A program made the translations under genes and the position numbers. A stretch of DNA of 64,000 bases from HGM04593 sp045533955 (GTDB taxonomy: Bacteria; Bacteroidota; Bacteroidia; Bacteroidales; Bacteroidaceae). The notes under the pieces are model-generated. The model was given only the letters and a program-made list of their open reading frames with translations, did not search any database and had not been told where the DNA came from. Numbering within the stretch: position 1 is the stretch's first letter; each line of letters begins with the position of its first letter. The stretch is from the NCBI GenBank assembly GCA_045533955.1, contig JAZSIU010000019.1, positions 1 to 64,000 on the forward strand, written 5' to 3'. Positions 9,200-17,983 of this stretch are shown one piece after another.

Positions 9200-10729
9200 A
9201 TGAATAGAATAAAAAATTACATATTGATGCTTGCGGCAGCGATGTGCGCAGTATCGTGTCTCGATAAATATCCCGAGGATGCTGTGCTCGAGGATAGGGC
9301 TATTGTAACCGTCGAGCAGGCCGACCAAGCTGTGATGGGAATTTATTCGGCTTTTCTGAGCCCGGCGCTATATAGTGGTTATCTGACGCTGCTGCCCGAT
9401 ATTCAGGCCGATTTTGTATATGCGGTCAATGGTTATACAAATACCTACGGCGACGTGTGGCGCTGGGAGATTCTTGCCACTAACGCTCAGGTCGAGGCTG
9501 TCTATGGTGCTCTGTACGATGTGATAGGGCGCTGTAACTTTCTGCTCGACAATGCTGCCAAAATTCGCACGACGCTCACCGACGACGACAAACTCGACCG
9601 TCTTGACCAATATTGCGGCGAGGCTTATTTTGCGCGAGCATTGGCATACGCCGAACTCATTAAGCTCTACTGTGAGGATTATAAGAGCGACGACGAAGCC
9701 AAGAGCGCAAGGGGTGTTGTGCTCACAGAGCACTATTATGAAAAGCCGCTGATTAAGCGCGCCTCGCTTTACGATTCGTACCAATTGGTGCTGCGCGACC
9801 TCGACCGTGCTGCCGAACTGCTTGCGCTCGAGGACGACTACGACCCCACATATTTCGGGCCTCTCTACAACAGCACCTATTTTAATGAATATACCGTGTA
9901 TGCGTTGCGCGCGCGTGTCGCCCTTTATATGCGCGACTACGAGGCTGCCATAAAATATTCGTCTAAGGTAATAGAGAGCGGATATTATGCCCTTTCGAGC
10001 GCCTCGATGGCTTATAGCTCATCGCAGAGTTATTACGACTATATGTGGACAAGCGACAATTCGACCGAGGTAATATGGAAGGTGGGCTTTACAAGCACCA
10101 ACTATGGCGGTGCGTTGGGAACAATCTTCTTTAACTACGATTATGCCTCTTTTAAGCCCGATTATGTGCCTGCGCAGTGGGTGCTTGATATGTACGAGGC
10201 AAGCGACCTGCGTCAGGCCAGCTTTTTCCAGAATTTCCAGACGGGATACAGCCACGGCCTTGCTTGGCCTCTGCTCATAAAATATTGGGGTAACACCGAC
10301 CTTTACAACGAGGCTCGTTTGCTGAATGTGTCGATGCCAAAGGTGCTGCGCCTCTCTGAGCAGTATCTTATTCGCGCCGAGGCCTATTGTAACCTCGAAA
10401 CGCCAAACTATTCACAGGCCTCGAAAGATATTACAAAGCTGCGCGCTGCACGCTATATGAATTACGGCGGCTCGGCGGCGCTCAACGCGGCAACGGCAAT
10501 GGATGTTATCGAGGCCGAGCGTGTGAAAGAGCTTTATATGGAGGGCTTTCGCCTCACCGACCTTAAACGCTGGGGCAAGGGCTTCGAGCGCACCCCGCAG
10601 AGCCAATCGCTCTCTAATGGCAGCAGCCTTAAGATTGAGGCCGATAATCCACTCTTTGTGTGGCCCATCCCTCAGCACGAGCTCGAGTCGCCCGGTGCCG
10701 ATATTGAGCCCAACGACAGCAATAAGTAA
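9200..10729 (+). CDS. SusD/RagB-family surface lipoprotein
   Basis: A 509-residue SusD-type lipoprotein that caps the SusC barrel and binds the substrate. The signal peptide ends at a lipobox with lipidated Cys20 (AVSC). Residues that follow (LDKYPEDAV) are typical of SusD starts. Helical TPR-like repeats of the family run through the middle (for example CGEAYFARALAYAELIKLY near 135), and the conserved RAEAYCNLETPNYSQA and DLKRWGKG segments are in the C-terminal half. It lies 12 bp after susC and 21 bp before the next lipoprotein. Confidence 0.95.
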   Translation: MNRIKNYILMLAAAMCAVSCLDKYPEDAVLEDRAIVTVEQADQAVMGIYSAFLSPALYSGYLTLLPDIQADFVYAVNGYTNTYGDVWRWEILATNAQVEAVYGALYDVIGRCNFLLDNAAKIRTTLTDDDKLDRLDQYCGEAYFARALAYAELIKLYCEDYKSDDEAKSARGVVLTEHYYEKPLIKRASLYDSYQLVLRDLDRAAELLALEDDYDPTYFGPLYNSTYFNEYTVYALRARVALYMRDYEAAIKYSSKVIESGYYALSSASMAYSSSQSYYDYMWTSDNSTEVIWKVGFTSTNYGGALGTIFFNYDYASFKPDYVPAQWVLDMYEASDLRQASFFQNFQTGYSHGLAWPLLIKYWGNTDLYNEARLLNVSMPKVLRLSEQYLIRAEAYCNLETPNYSQASKDITKLRAARYMNYGGSAALNAATAMDVIEAERVKELYMEGFRLTDLKRWGKGFERTPQSQSLSNGSSLKIEADNPLFVWPIPQHELESPGADIEPNDSNK

Positions 10730-10750
10730 AAACAGGAAAAATTGCACTAT

Positions 10751-11644
10751 ATGAAAAAGATAATGACAAAATTGTGCTCGGCGGCGACACTGCTACTTGC
10801 GCTGGCAGCCTGCGATGCAGAGTACACAACATACGGTGGCCCCGATTATGTAATGTTCTCGGACACAATGTATGTGTTCCCCGTGCACAGTAGCGAGGAG
10901 TTTTTCGAAATTCCCATTGCTGCCACACAGACGTGCGACTACGACCGCACCGTCGCCGTAGAGATTGTCGAGCAGGCTACAAATGCCATCGAGGGCCGAC
11001 ACTTTGCCCTCGAACAGAACAGTATTACGATAAAGGCGGGCGAGCGTGTGGGAGTGTTGCGTATGCGTGGCTTCCACGAGAATATCGACGTTTACGACTC
11101 GCTGGGCGTAACGCTCAATCTGCTCATCGACAAAGAGAGCGAGTGGAGCCTCTATGGTACCCGCGCACAGGTAGAGCTGCGTAAGGCTTGCGCATTTGAC
11201 ATTAACGCGTTTACGGGCTACTGTGTGGTATCATCCACCTACATTATGAATTATATGAATGTGGATATGCGCCTTATCCGCAGCGAGATTGACCCCGAGC
11301 GCGAGAATACAATAATAATGCGCAACTATTTCTACGATGGGTACGACCTTAGAATAGAATTCCTCACCGACGATATTCTGAACCCGCTCATTAGGATGGA
11401 CGACCAAAAGTTTGCCGCCACGGCCGAGGCCTTTGGCACAATATACGGCGATGGTTATATTATGGCGCGAGGTGCTCCCGAATATACGTCGTATTACAGC
11501 AGCTGCGAGAAATTTATCTTCCAATATATGACGCTTTACGTGCCGGGAATGGCCGAGGGTAGCAATGTGGTGGGTACATTCATCAACGCTGTCGAGTGGA
11601 TAAGCGACGATGAGGCTGCCAAGCTCATAGAGCAGGGTTATTGA
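10751..11644 (+). CDS. DUF4984-like lipoprotein in the SusCD operon
   Basis: A 297-residue lipoprotein. The start is set at ATG 10751 (MKKIMTKLCSAATLL); an in-frame TTG nine bases earlier is unlikely. The lipobox is LALAACDAE. The N-terminal region reads as an immunoglobulin-like/Calx-beta-type domain (FEIPIAATQTCDYDRTVAVE and GRHFAL), and the C-terminal half resembles DUF4984, a family usually seen in SusD-linked lipoproteins, here with the ISDDEAAKLI end. It is the third gene of the operon. Function is unknown; an auxiliary surface or periplasmic binding role is inferred from position. Family assignment is from memory of the pattern and is moderately sure. Confidence 0.65.
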   Translation: MKKIMTKLCSAATLLLALAACDAEYTTYGGPDYVMFSDTMYVFPVHSSEEFFEIPIAATQTCDYDRTVAVEIVEQATNAIEGRHFALEQNSITIKAGERVGVLRMRGFHENIDVYDSLGVTLNLLIDKESEWSLYGTRAQVELRKACAFDINAFTGYCVVSSTYIMNYMNVDMRLIRSEIDPERENTIIMRNYFYDGYDLRIEFLTDDILNPLIRMDDQKFAATAEAFGTIYGDGYIMARGAPEYTSYYSSCEKFIFQYMTLYVPGMAEGSNVVGTFINAVEWISDDEAAKLIEQGY

Positions 11645-11680
11645 TAATTTACTGATGCTTTTACACAAAAAACAATGTAT

Positions 11681-13582
11681 ATGAAAAGATTAAAAGAGTG
11701 GATGCCGGTGTCGCTGATGCTGCTTGCTGCCGTTGCATTTGCTGCCTGCTCGGACGATGATAAAGAGGCTGTGGAGCCTCTGGCGCCCATTTTTGATAAG
11801 CCTCTGGTCATAAATAGTGCCTCAGGGGCGCTCGAGACTATCGAGTTTGATGCAGGCTGCGAGTGGAGTCTTTCGAGCGATGCAATATGGTGCACACTAT
11901 CGAGCGACGGAGTAACATTTGCGCACGATATTATGGGCACCGAGCCCGAGGCTGCCGTTTATATAAAGGTGGGTGGCGAGGCGCAGCAGTTTAATGCGAG
12001 CGTGGCAACGCTCACAATGACGCGTCGCGGAGTAAAAGAGACCATTGCCACTATTGAGCGCGGCCCGAAGGCCTACGAACTGCGTGTCGTTACGATGGAT
12101 GGCGAGGAGTGCAGCTCGATAGCGCTGTCGTCAAGCGGCGTAATTGAATTTGCAGTGGAGGCTAATTTCGACTTTGGAGTATCTGAAAAGCCCCGATGGA
12201 TTGACGAATTTACGGTTACAACCGACGAGAATAATACCCGCCGACGCACATTCCGCCTGAGTGTCGATGAGAGCTTCGAGCCGCTGCCTTGCAAAGATAT
12301 TATCACATTCCTCAACAGCGACAGCACAGCAATGTTTCCCTACGAAATTACCTACTCGGGAATGTCGCCCAAGAGGATAAAAATAGAGGGCGAGAATCCG
12401 TGGGGGTGGAGTCTCTCGGCCGACGCTACGCTCTTCAGCACCGTCAATGCAATGACGGGCGACACTGTTTGTTACAGCTCTTCGGTGCCCTATCGGGTAA
12501 CGACGCTCAACTACGACTGTCGCTATCTGTGCTTCGACGAGGGCGAGGATAATACCCTCACCATTATGAGCCCCGAAGATAGTTGGCTCAGCGTCTCTGT
12601 GGCCACAGACGATGCGTCGCAGGTGAGCATCAGCGGCGCCTCTTTTCCTGCCGAGACCGAAGGCCGGCGCAAGGGTTACGTGGTTGCCCTTCCCGCTGCC
12701 ACATACGACAGCATAATGGCTCTTTACAACAGCCTCGGCGACGTCTCTTTCATTGACGCGGTGTATAACAATGTGATGATGGAGGTTACACAGGTGAGCG
12801 ATTATGTAGATACAAGCGTCGGTTTTACCGTGATGCAGAGTATGGTTAGCGAACTCGATTGCTTCGAGGAGAGCGACCCCTCTTTCTTGTCGATGCTAAA
12901 AGAGAAATTCTCACTCGAAAAAGTATATGCCACACAGGCCGACGCGGGCGTATATCTGCAAATATTCCCCCATCTTACCGAGCGTCATTGGGAGGCGTGG
13001 AGCAAAGAGGCTACAATTATCCTCGACGCCGAGGGTAACGAACTCTCTTGGGAGGCGGTCGGCCTTGAAATTGCAATGGACGCCGAGGATAACTATTATA
13101 TCTCGCTCAAGAGTCTTGCACAGCCCATTGTGCTTGTTCTGCGCGGGGTAGATGGCAAATACCTCAAGGCGCTTGTGATAAAATCGGATATTACCCTCGA
13201 CCCGGGTACGGGATTCGACATTCTTTATATGATGATTCAAACAGTTTCCTGCTCGCTTGAAACTGATATGGAGCTTGCCGCGTATATTATCGAGCGCTTC
13301 GGAACAAAGGAGATTTACACCGTTAGCTCGCGAGTGGGGCGTGTGCTTCAGGTGTTCCCACATCTTACCGAGGAGCAGTGGATAGGCTCAAGCATCGAAG
13401 CTATTTGTATAATTGACACCGAGGGAAACGACATTCCGCTTAAAGATGTCTCGTACGAGGTTGCAATGAACGACGAGGATATTTACTATGCAAATGTAAA
13501 GATTAAAAAGAACCCTTATATTGTGGTGTTCATCTCGCCCGAGGGTAAGGGTATAAAGGCGTTGGTTGTAAGGCCTCAATAG
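11681..13582 (+). CDS. DUF5003-like lipoprotein with C-terminal duplication
   Basis: A 633-residue lipoprotein. MKRLKEWMPVSLMLL is a good signal peptide start; an ATG two codons earlier (11675) is equally possible. The lipobox AFAAC is followed by SDDDKE, a surface-export-type acidic signal. Residues about 30-130 resemble a BACON-like beta sandwich (CEWSLSSDAIWCTLSSD). The middle resembles DUF5003. The last ~235 residues are two related copies of about 110 residues, each with a V/L-Q-x-FPHLTE motif, an IDTEGN/LDAEGN turn and an end KALVIKSD or KALVVRPQ. No catalytic motif was found, so it is probably a binding protein of the operon. Confidence 0.65.
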   Translation: MKRLKEWMPVSLMLLAAVAFAACSDDDKEAVEPLAPIFDKPLVINSASGALETIEFDAGCEWSLSSDAIWCTLSSDGVTFAHDIMGTEPEAAVYIKVGGEAQQFNASVATLTMTRRGVKETIATIERGPKAYELRVVTMDGEECSSIALSSSGVIEFAVEANFDFGVSEKPRWIDEFTVTTDENNTRRRTFRLSVDESFEPLPCKDIITFLNSDSTAMFPYEITYSGMSPKRIKIEGENPWGWSLSADATLFSTVNAMTGDTVCYSSSVPYRVTTLNYDCRYLCFDEGEDNTLTIMSPEDSWLSVSVATDDASQVSISGASFPAETEGRRKGYVVALPAATYDSIMALYNSLGDVSFIDAVYNNVMMEVTQVSDYVDTSVGFTVMQSMVSELDCFEESDPSFLSMLKEKFSLEKVYATQADAGVYLQIFPHLTERHWEAWSKEATIILDAEGNELSWEAVGLEIAMDAEDNYYISLKSLAQPIVLVLRGVDGKYLKALVIKSDITLDPGTGFDILYMMIQTVSCSLETDMELAAYIIERFGTKEIYTVSSRVGRVLQVFPHLTEEQWIGSSIEAICIIDTEGNDIPLKDVSYEVAMNDEDIYYANVKIKKNPYIVVFISPEGKGIKALVVRPQ

Positions 13583-13608
13583 TTAAATGCTGTTAAAATA
13601 TTATCACA

Positions 13609-16251
13609 ATGAAGCATTTTGGAATATATATGTGTATGCTTGCGGCCCTGTTGACAATGGGGCTTGCAGGTTGCTCCGAGGATGACGACAAGGCACCCTT
13701 GCAGCAGTATGGTTATGCGCAGTTCAAGCTGTTGAAAGAGGCGTCGCAGAGTCGTGCGGCGGCCCCTCTCAACAAACTATCCGATGCGCATAAGGTTAAA
13801 GTGGTTATGCAGTATGACGGCTCGACAATCTCGCAGACGCTGCTGCTTGGGGCTTATAACGAAGAGAATGCCGAGTTTGGACTGCGCAGCGAGAAGATTG
13901 AGCTTCTGGCGGGCGAATATACCATAATAGGATATTACGTTTACGGTAAGCTCGACGAGGTTCTTCTCTCGGGCACGATGGAGGATAATAGATTCGAGGT
14001 TCTTGCCGGCGGTCTTACTGTGAAAAATATCCCCGTAGATGTTGTTGCGCGGGGAATGGCCTCTTTCCGATTGGTAAAAAGGCTGCCCGAGACGCGCGCG
14101 TCGGAGTACGAGGCTTATCCCTTTGCCAATATAAAAATGGTGGATATTAACATCAAGAATGTATTTACACAGGAGGTAACGTCTATTAAAAAGGTACCGG
14201 TGGAATATACCGAGGATTTTCGAGATGGCTCGGCCGATGAGGCTCTGTACCCCGGAAAGAACGCTTCGACGGCATACGGTGTGTGCGACACGCTTGTGTG
14301 GCTCGAGGCGGCTACATACGAGGTGAGCAGCTACGTAACATATTCCGATAAAAAGGGTAAGAATATCCTTGAGGTGGCAAAGGTCGAAGGGGCCGGGCGC
14401 TTCACTGTAAAGGATAATGTCGAGACACGCAACGTCGAGGTGCCCGTGAGTATAAGCGAGACTGCCGAGTATCTTAAGGACTATATTGCCCTAAGAGAAA
14501 TTTGGGAGGCTCTCGACGGTGTCAATTGGAAATATAAAGGGCAGGAGCTTCCACCCGGAAGCAATTGGAATTTTAATTGCGATATTGATATGTGGGGCTA
14601 TCAGCCGGGAGTGCAGCTGCACGCTAACGGTCGTGTGGCGACAATCTCAATAGCGGGAATGGGCGCAAAGGGCGTTGTCCCCGATGCTATCGGACAGCTC
14701 ACCGAGCTTGTCATTCTGTCGTTGGGCACGCACTCCGAGCTCATTGGCGGTCATCTGTTCCAAAATGTCTCGCCCACAATGAGCGCTGAGCAAAAAGAGG
14801 CTATGCGATACGACTATGAGAAGCAGTTTCTTGAGCGCGATTTTCGCTTAGGGCTCTCGGCCGATTGGATAAAGACCATTGAGGCTGACGCTACGGCCGA
14901 GCCTATTATAAAGGGTGTCTCGCTGAAGCATATTCAATTTGGCGACCTTACCAACGGAATTACGGGAATATCGCGCGCGCTGATGCGTCTGAAGAACCTC
15001 GAGCAATTTTATATTGCAAATTCGCCCATCACATTCGAGGGCTTCTTTAGGGACATAGAGCCTTCGTCGCCCTTCTATGGCGAGAGGGACACTCTATCGT
15101 GGAGCAATCTGACGGCGCTGACCGACCTTGAGATTTATAATTGTAGTAACCTTGAGGCGCTACCCGTCGAGATGTTGGCGCAGCTGCCCGAGCTTATTCA
15201 GCTCAATGTGGCTTGCAACAAGGGAATCTCGGGTGAGCAGCTGAAGGCCGATTGGGAGGCTGTCATCGACGGAGCACCCTGCGCTGCGCTTCAGATTCTT
15301 TATATGGGTTATAATAATCTGAAAGAGTTTCCCTCGCACGAAAGACTGAAGAAAATGGTGAAATTGGGAATGCTCGATTGTGCAAGCAATCAGATTGAGA
15401 CGCTGCACCCCTTTGGCAAGGAGATACAATTTGCAAAAATCTACCTCGACAACAATAAAATAACTCATATTCCCTGTGCCGAGGATGGATATTTCTGCGG
15501 CTTTGCGCAGCTCGAGAGTTTTACTTGCAGCAACAACCGCCTGAAGCTGTTCCCTGACATTTTCAATGCAAAGTCGGTGTATGTTGTTCCCTCGATTGAC
15601 TTTTCGTATAACTTTATCGAGGGCTTCGAGAATGGTGAGAATTTTCGCGGTGTGAATGTCTCCGAGGTTAACCTATCGAACAACCGTCTCGAGACTTTCC
15701 CGGGCATACTGTTCAAGAAAAATTCGCCTATCACTTTTCTTGTGCTTGCCGGAAATGGTATGAAGCACATTCCCAACGGCTCGATGAAGGGGGATAATGC
15801 TTATATGCTTGAGGCTATTGACCTTAGTTACAATTATCTCTCGAAACTCTCGGACGATTTTTATGCCGTGCGTTTGCCTTATCTTACGGGCATCGACCTA
15901 AGCTATAATTGTTTCGAGGAGTTTCCTACGGCTCCATTGAGTATTAGCTCGTTGCAGCGTTTTATCATACGTCATCAGCGCGACGAGGATGGTAACCGCT
16001 GTCTGCGCGAGTGGCCCGTGGGGCTCTATCGTTGCCCGTCGCTGGCCTTCTTCCTCATAGGCTCCAATGACCTTAGAAAAATTGAGGATACTCTCTCGCC
16101 TTATATTTATTACTTTGAAATTGCCGATAATCCGAATATCTCAATTGACGTCAGCTCTTTGTGTCCGTATATCGAGGCGGGGGTTTTTATGCTCATCTGC
16201 GATAAGACACAGGATATTCGCGGTTGCGAGGCTTTGAACATTCAAAATTGA
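13609..16251 (+). CDS. DUF4458-type leucine-rich-repeat lipoprotein
   Basis: An 880-residue lipoprotein. The lipobox LAGC is followed by SEDDDK, matching the acidic surface-export signal of Bacteroides lipoproteins. Residues about 30-300 form repeated beta domains of DUF4458 character (GYAQFKLLKEA start, then a second unit beginning ASFRLVKRLPE). Leucine-rich repeats occupy the rest: examples are LTALTDLEIYNCSNLEALP, LQILYMGYNNLKEFP, VNLSNNRLETFP and IDLSYNYLSKLSD. LRR surfaces bind proteins, so this is a candidate adhesin or substrate receptor. It is the fifth gene of the operon, 26 bp after the previous stop. Confidence 0.8.
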   Translation: MKHFGIYMCMLAALLTMGLAGCSEDDDKAPLQQYGYAQFKLLKEASQSRAAAPLNKLSDAHKVKVVMQYDGSTISQTLLLGAYNEENAEFGLRSEKIELLAGEYTIIGYYVYGKLDEVLLSGTMEDNRFEVLAGGLTVKNIPVDVVARGMASFRLVKRLPETRASEYEAYPFANIKMVDINIKNVFTQEVTSIKKVPVEYTEDFRDGSADEALYPGKNASTAYGVCDTLVWLEAATYEVSSYVTYSDKKGKNILEVAKVEGAGRFTVKDNVETRNVEVPVSISETAEYLKDYIALREIWEALDGVNWKYKGQELPPGSNWNFNCDIDMWGYQPGVQLHANGRVATISIAGMGAKGVVPDAIGQLTELVILSLGTHSELIGGHLFQNVSPTMSAEQKEAMRYDYEKQFLERDFRLGLSADWIKTIEADATAEPIIKGVSLKHIQFGDLTNGITGISRALMRLKNLEQFYIANSPITFEGFFRDIEPSSPFYGERDTLSWSNLTALTDLEIYNCSNLEALPVEMLAQLPELIQLNVACNKGISGEQLKADWEAVIDGAPCAALQILYMGYNNLKEFPSHERLKKMVKLGMLDCASNQIETLHPFGKEIQFAKIYLDNNKITHIPCAEDGYFCGFAQLESFTCSNNRLKLFPDIFNAKSVYVVPSIDFSYNFIEGFENGENFRGVNVSEVNLSNNRLETFPGILFKKNSPITFLVLAGNGMKHIPNGSMKGDNAYMLEAIDLSYNYLSKLSDDFYAVRLPYLTGIDLSYNCFEEFPTAPLSISSLQRFIIRHQRDEDGNRCLREWPVGLYRCPSLAFFLIGSNDLRKIEDTLSPYIYYFEIADNPNISIDVSSLCPYIEAGVFMLICDKTQDIRGCEALNIQN

Positions 16252-16270
16252 TTAAGCTGGCTCTGATATT

Positions 16271-17983
16271 ATGAATAAGATGATAGACAGAATATTCCCG
16301 ACGCTGCTGTGCGTGTTGCTTATGGTGCCTTTTGTGTCGTGCAGCGACGATGGTGGCGACGAGGCTTTTGCATCGCTCGCGGTGGATAAAGAGGTTGTTA
16401 CTTTTGCTGCCGAGGGTGGCAGCGAGAGGCTCTTGGTGCAGTCGTCCCGAAATTGGGTGGCTGTGGCAAGCGAGCCGTGGTTGATGGTCTCTCCGGCCAA
16501 TGGTGTCGGAGCGACCGAGTGTGTCGTAACGGTCGATTCGAGCCTTGTGAGCGGGGTGCGTCGCGCCTCGGTGCGTTTCACTGCTGCCGCAGGGGAGAGT
16601 GCCACGGTCGAGGTTAATCAGACGGGATTCGGAAAAATTATCGCCTCGAAGGATAGTGCTATTATTGTCGAGGCCTCGGCCAAGATGGACGAGCGCTTCT
16701 GCAAGGCCGAGATTACGGCTAATGTGCCTTTCGGGGTGCAGATAGAGTTTCCCGACGGCGGCGACGAGTGGCTCGCGGTGCGTGAGTTTGATTTTGAACC
16801 CGACCGCGGTGCGCGTCCCCGCACGCTCACTCTGTGCTTCGATTGGAAAATGAATGTCGAGCCTTGCGAGCGTGTGGCAGTGGTTAATTTCATCCCCTTG
16901 AACGAGGGCGATAAGTTAGACGCTTCGTCCACGCTCACAATAAGTCAGAAGGCGGCGCTGCGCATCGAGGACAATCGTGCGGGAGACTCGCTTGCGCTGC
17001 TAACTATCTTTGAGCGTTTGAATTGTATGAGCGACCCGTGGGACACGAGCGAGAATATGCGTAATTGGCGCGACGTTGTGCTGTGGGAGGCTTCCGACGA
17101 TGCTCTGCCCGCGCCCGAGGCTGTGGGTCGCGTGCGCTCGGTCGAGTTTTTTATCTTTAATAGTGAAGAGAGCATTCCACAGGAGATAAAATATCTGAAA
17201 TATGTCGAGAGCCTCAGTGTCTCGAGCAACGTAAATACAATGCTAAAGAGCATAAAATTGGGCCCCGAGGTGTGTACTCTGAAGCATTTGAAGCACCTTA
17301 CGCTGTTCTCTTATGGTCTAACCGAGCTTCCCGGGGAGTTTGTGCAGTTGGGCGAAACGCTCGAGACGCTCGATATTAGCGCGAATAATTTTGCGGCCGT
17401 TCCGGCAGTGCTTACACAGGAGAATTTCCCCAAACTCACCTATCTGAACCTTGTGGCCAACCGTCGGTGGGGGGCACGCGACCTGCGCGAGGCTTCGACC
17501 TACGAGAATGGAATAGGGCTGCACTTTAACACCGCCTCGGACAATACGTTGCGCCGTCTCTTGATGTGGGAGAAACTCGAATATCTGCTCCTCTCAAATA
17601 ACTTTATAGAGGGCGAACTGCCCGATTTTATCGCAGGAGAGGATGGTATCAGGGCCTATATACAGGCCGACGTTGATGCATTCGGTGGCGACACCATACA
17701 GTATCTTGCCGACAATAATATTCCGCGCATTTTGCCCAATGCCAAGCAACTGTCGCTCAATTTGAATTTCTTTACGGGTAATCTGCCCCAGTGGTTGTTG
17801 TATCATCCCCGACTGCTCGATTGGTACCCCGAGCTACTTATCTTCAACCAGCAGGAGCAGGGTAAAAACTCGTTGGGCGAGGTTGTGCGCTTTGATAATG
17901 CACCCACAAATTTCGAGTATTATTACGAAGCGCTTCCGGGAACAAGAGAAAAGTACGAATTAAAAGGCGAAATATCAGAATGA
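16271..17983 (+). CDS. BACON-domain leucine-rich-repeat lipoprotein
   Basis: A 570-residue lipoprotein whose lipobox FVSC is followed by SDDGGDE. Residues about 32-120 form a BACON domain: VTFAAEGGSERLLVQSSRNW, then a conserved tryptophan-proline region (EPWLMVSPANG) and a closing VEVNQTG strand. A second beta domain follows (125-225), then leucine-rich repeats from about 290 (LKHLTLFSYGLTELP, LETLDISANNFAAVP, LEYLLLSNNFIEGELP). BACON domains are usually spacers or ligand-binding units on surface proteins. The stop codon overlaps the start of the protease gene by 4 bp (ATGA), suggesting coupled translation of the two. Confidence 0.85.
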   Translation: MNKMIDRIFPTLLCVLLMVPFVSCSDDGGDEAFASLAVDKEVVTFAAEGGSERLLVQSSRNWVAVASEPWLMVSPANGVGATECVVTVDSSLVSGVRRASVRFTAAAGESATVEVNQTGFGKIIASKDSAIIVEASAKMDERFCKAEITANVPFGVQIEFPDGGDEWLAVREFDFEPDRGARPRTLTLCFDWKMNVEPCERVAVVNFIPLNEGDKLDASSTLTISQKAALRIEDNRAGDSLALLTIFERLNCMSDPWDTSENMRNWRDVVLWEASDDALPAPEAVGRVRSVEFFIFNSEESIPQEIKYLKYVESLSVSSNVNTMLKSIKLGPEVCTLKHLKHLTLFSYGLTELPGEFVQLGETLETLDISANNFAAVPAVLTQENFPKLTYLNLVANRRWGARDLREASTYENGIGLHFNTASDNTLRRLLMWEKLEYLLLSNNFIEGELPDFIAGEDGIRAYIQADVDAFGGDTIQYLADNNIPRILPNAKQLSLNLNFFTGNLPQWLLYHPRLLDWYPELLIFNQQEQGKNSLGEVVRFDNAPTNFEYYYEALPGTREKYELKGEISE

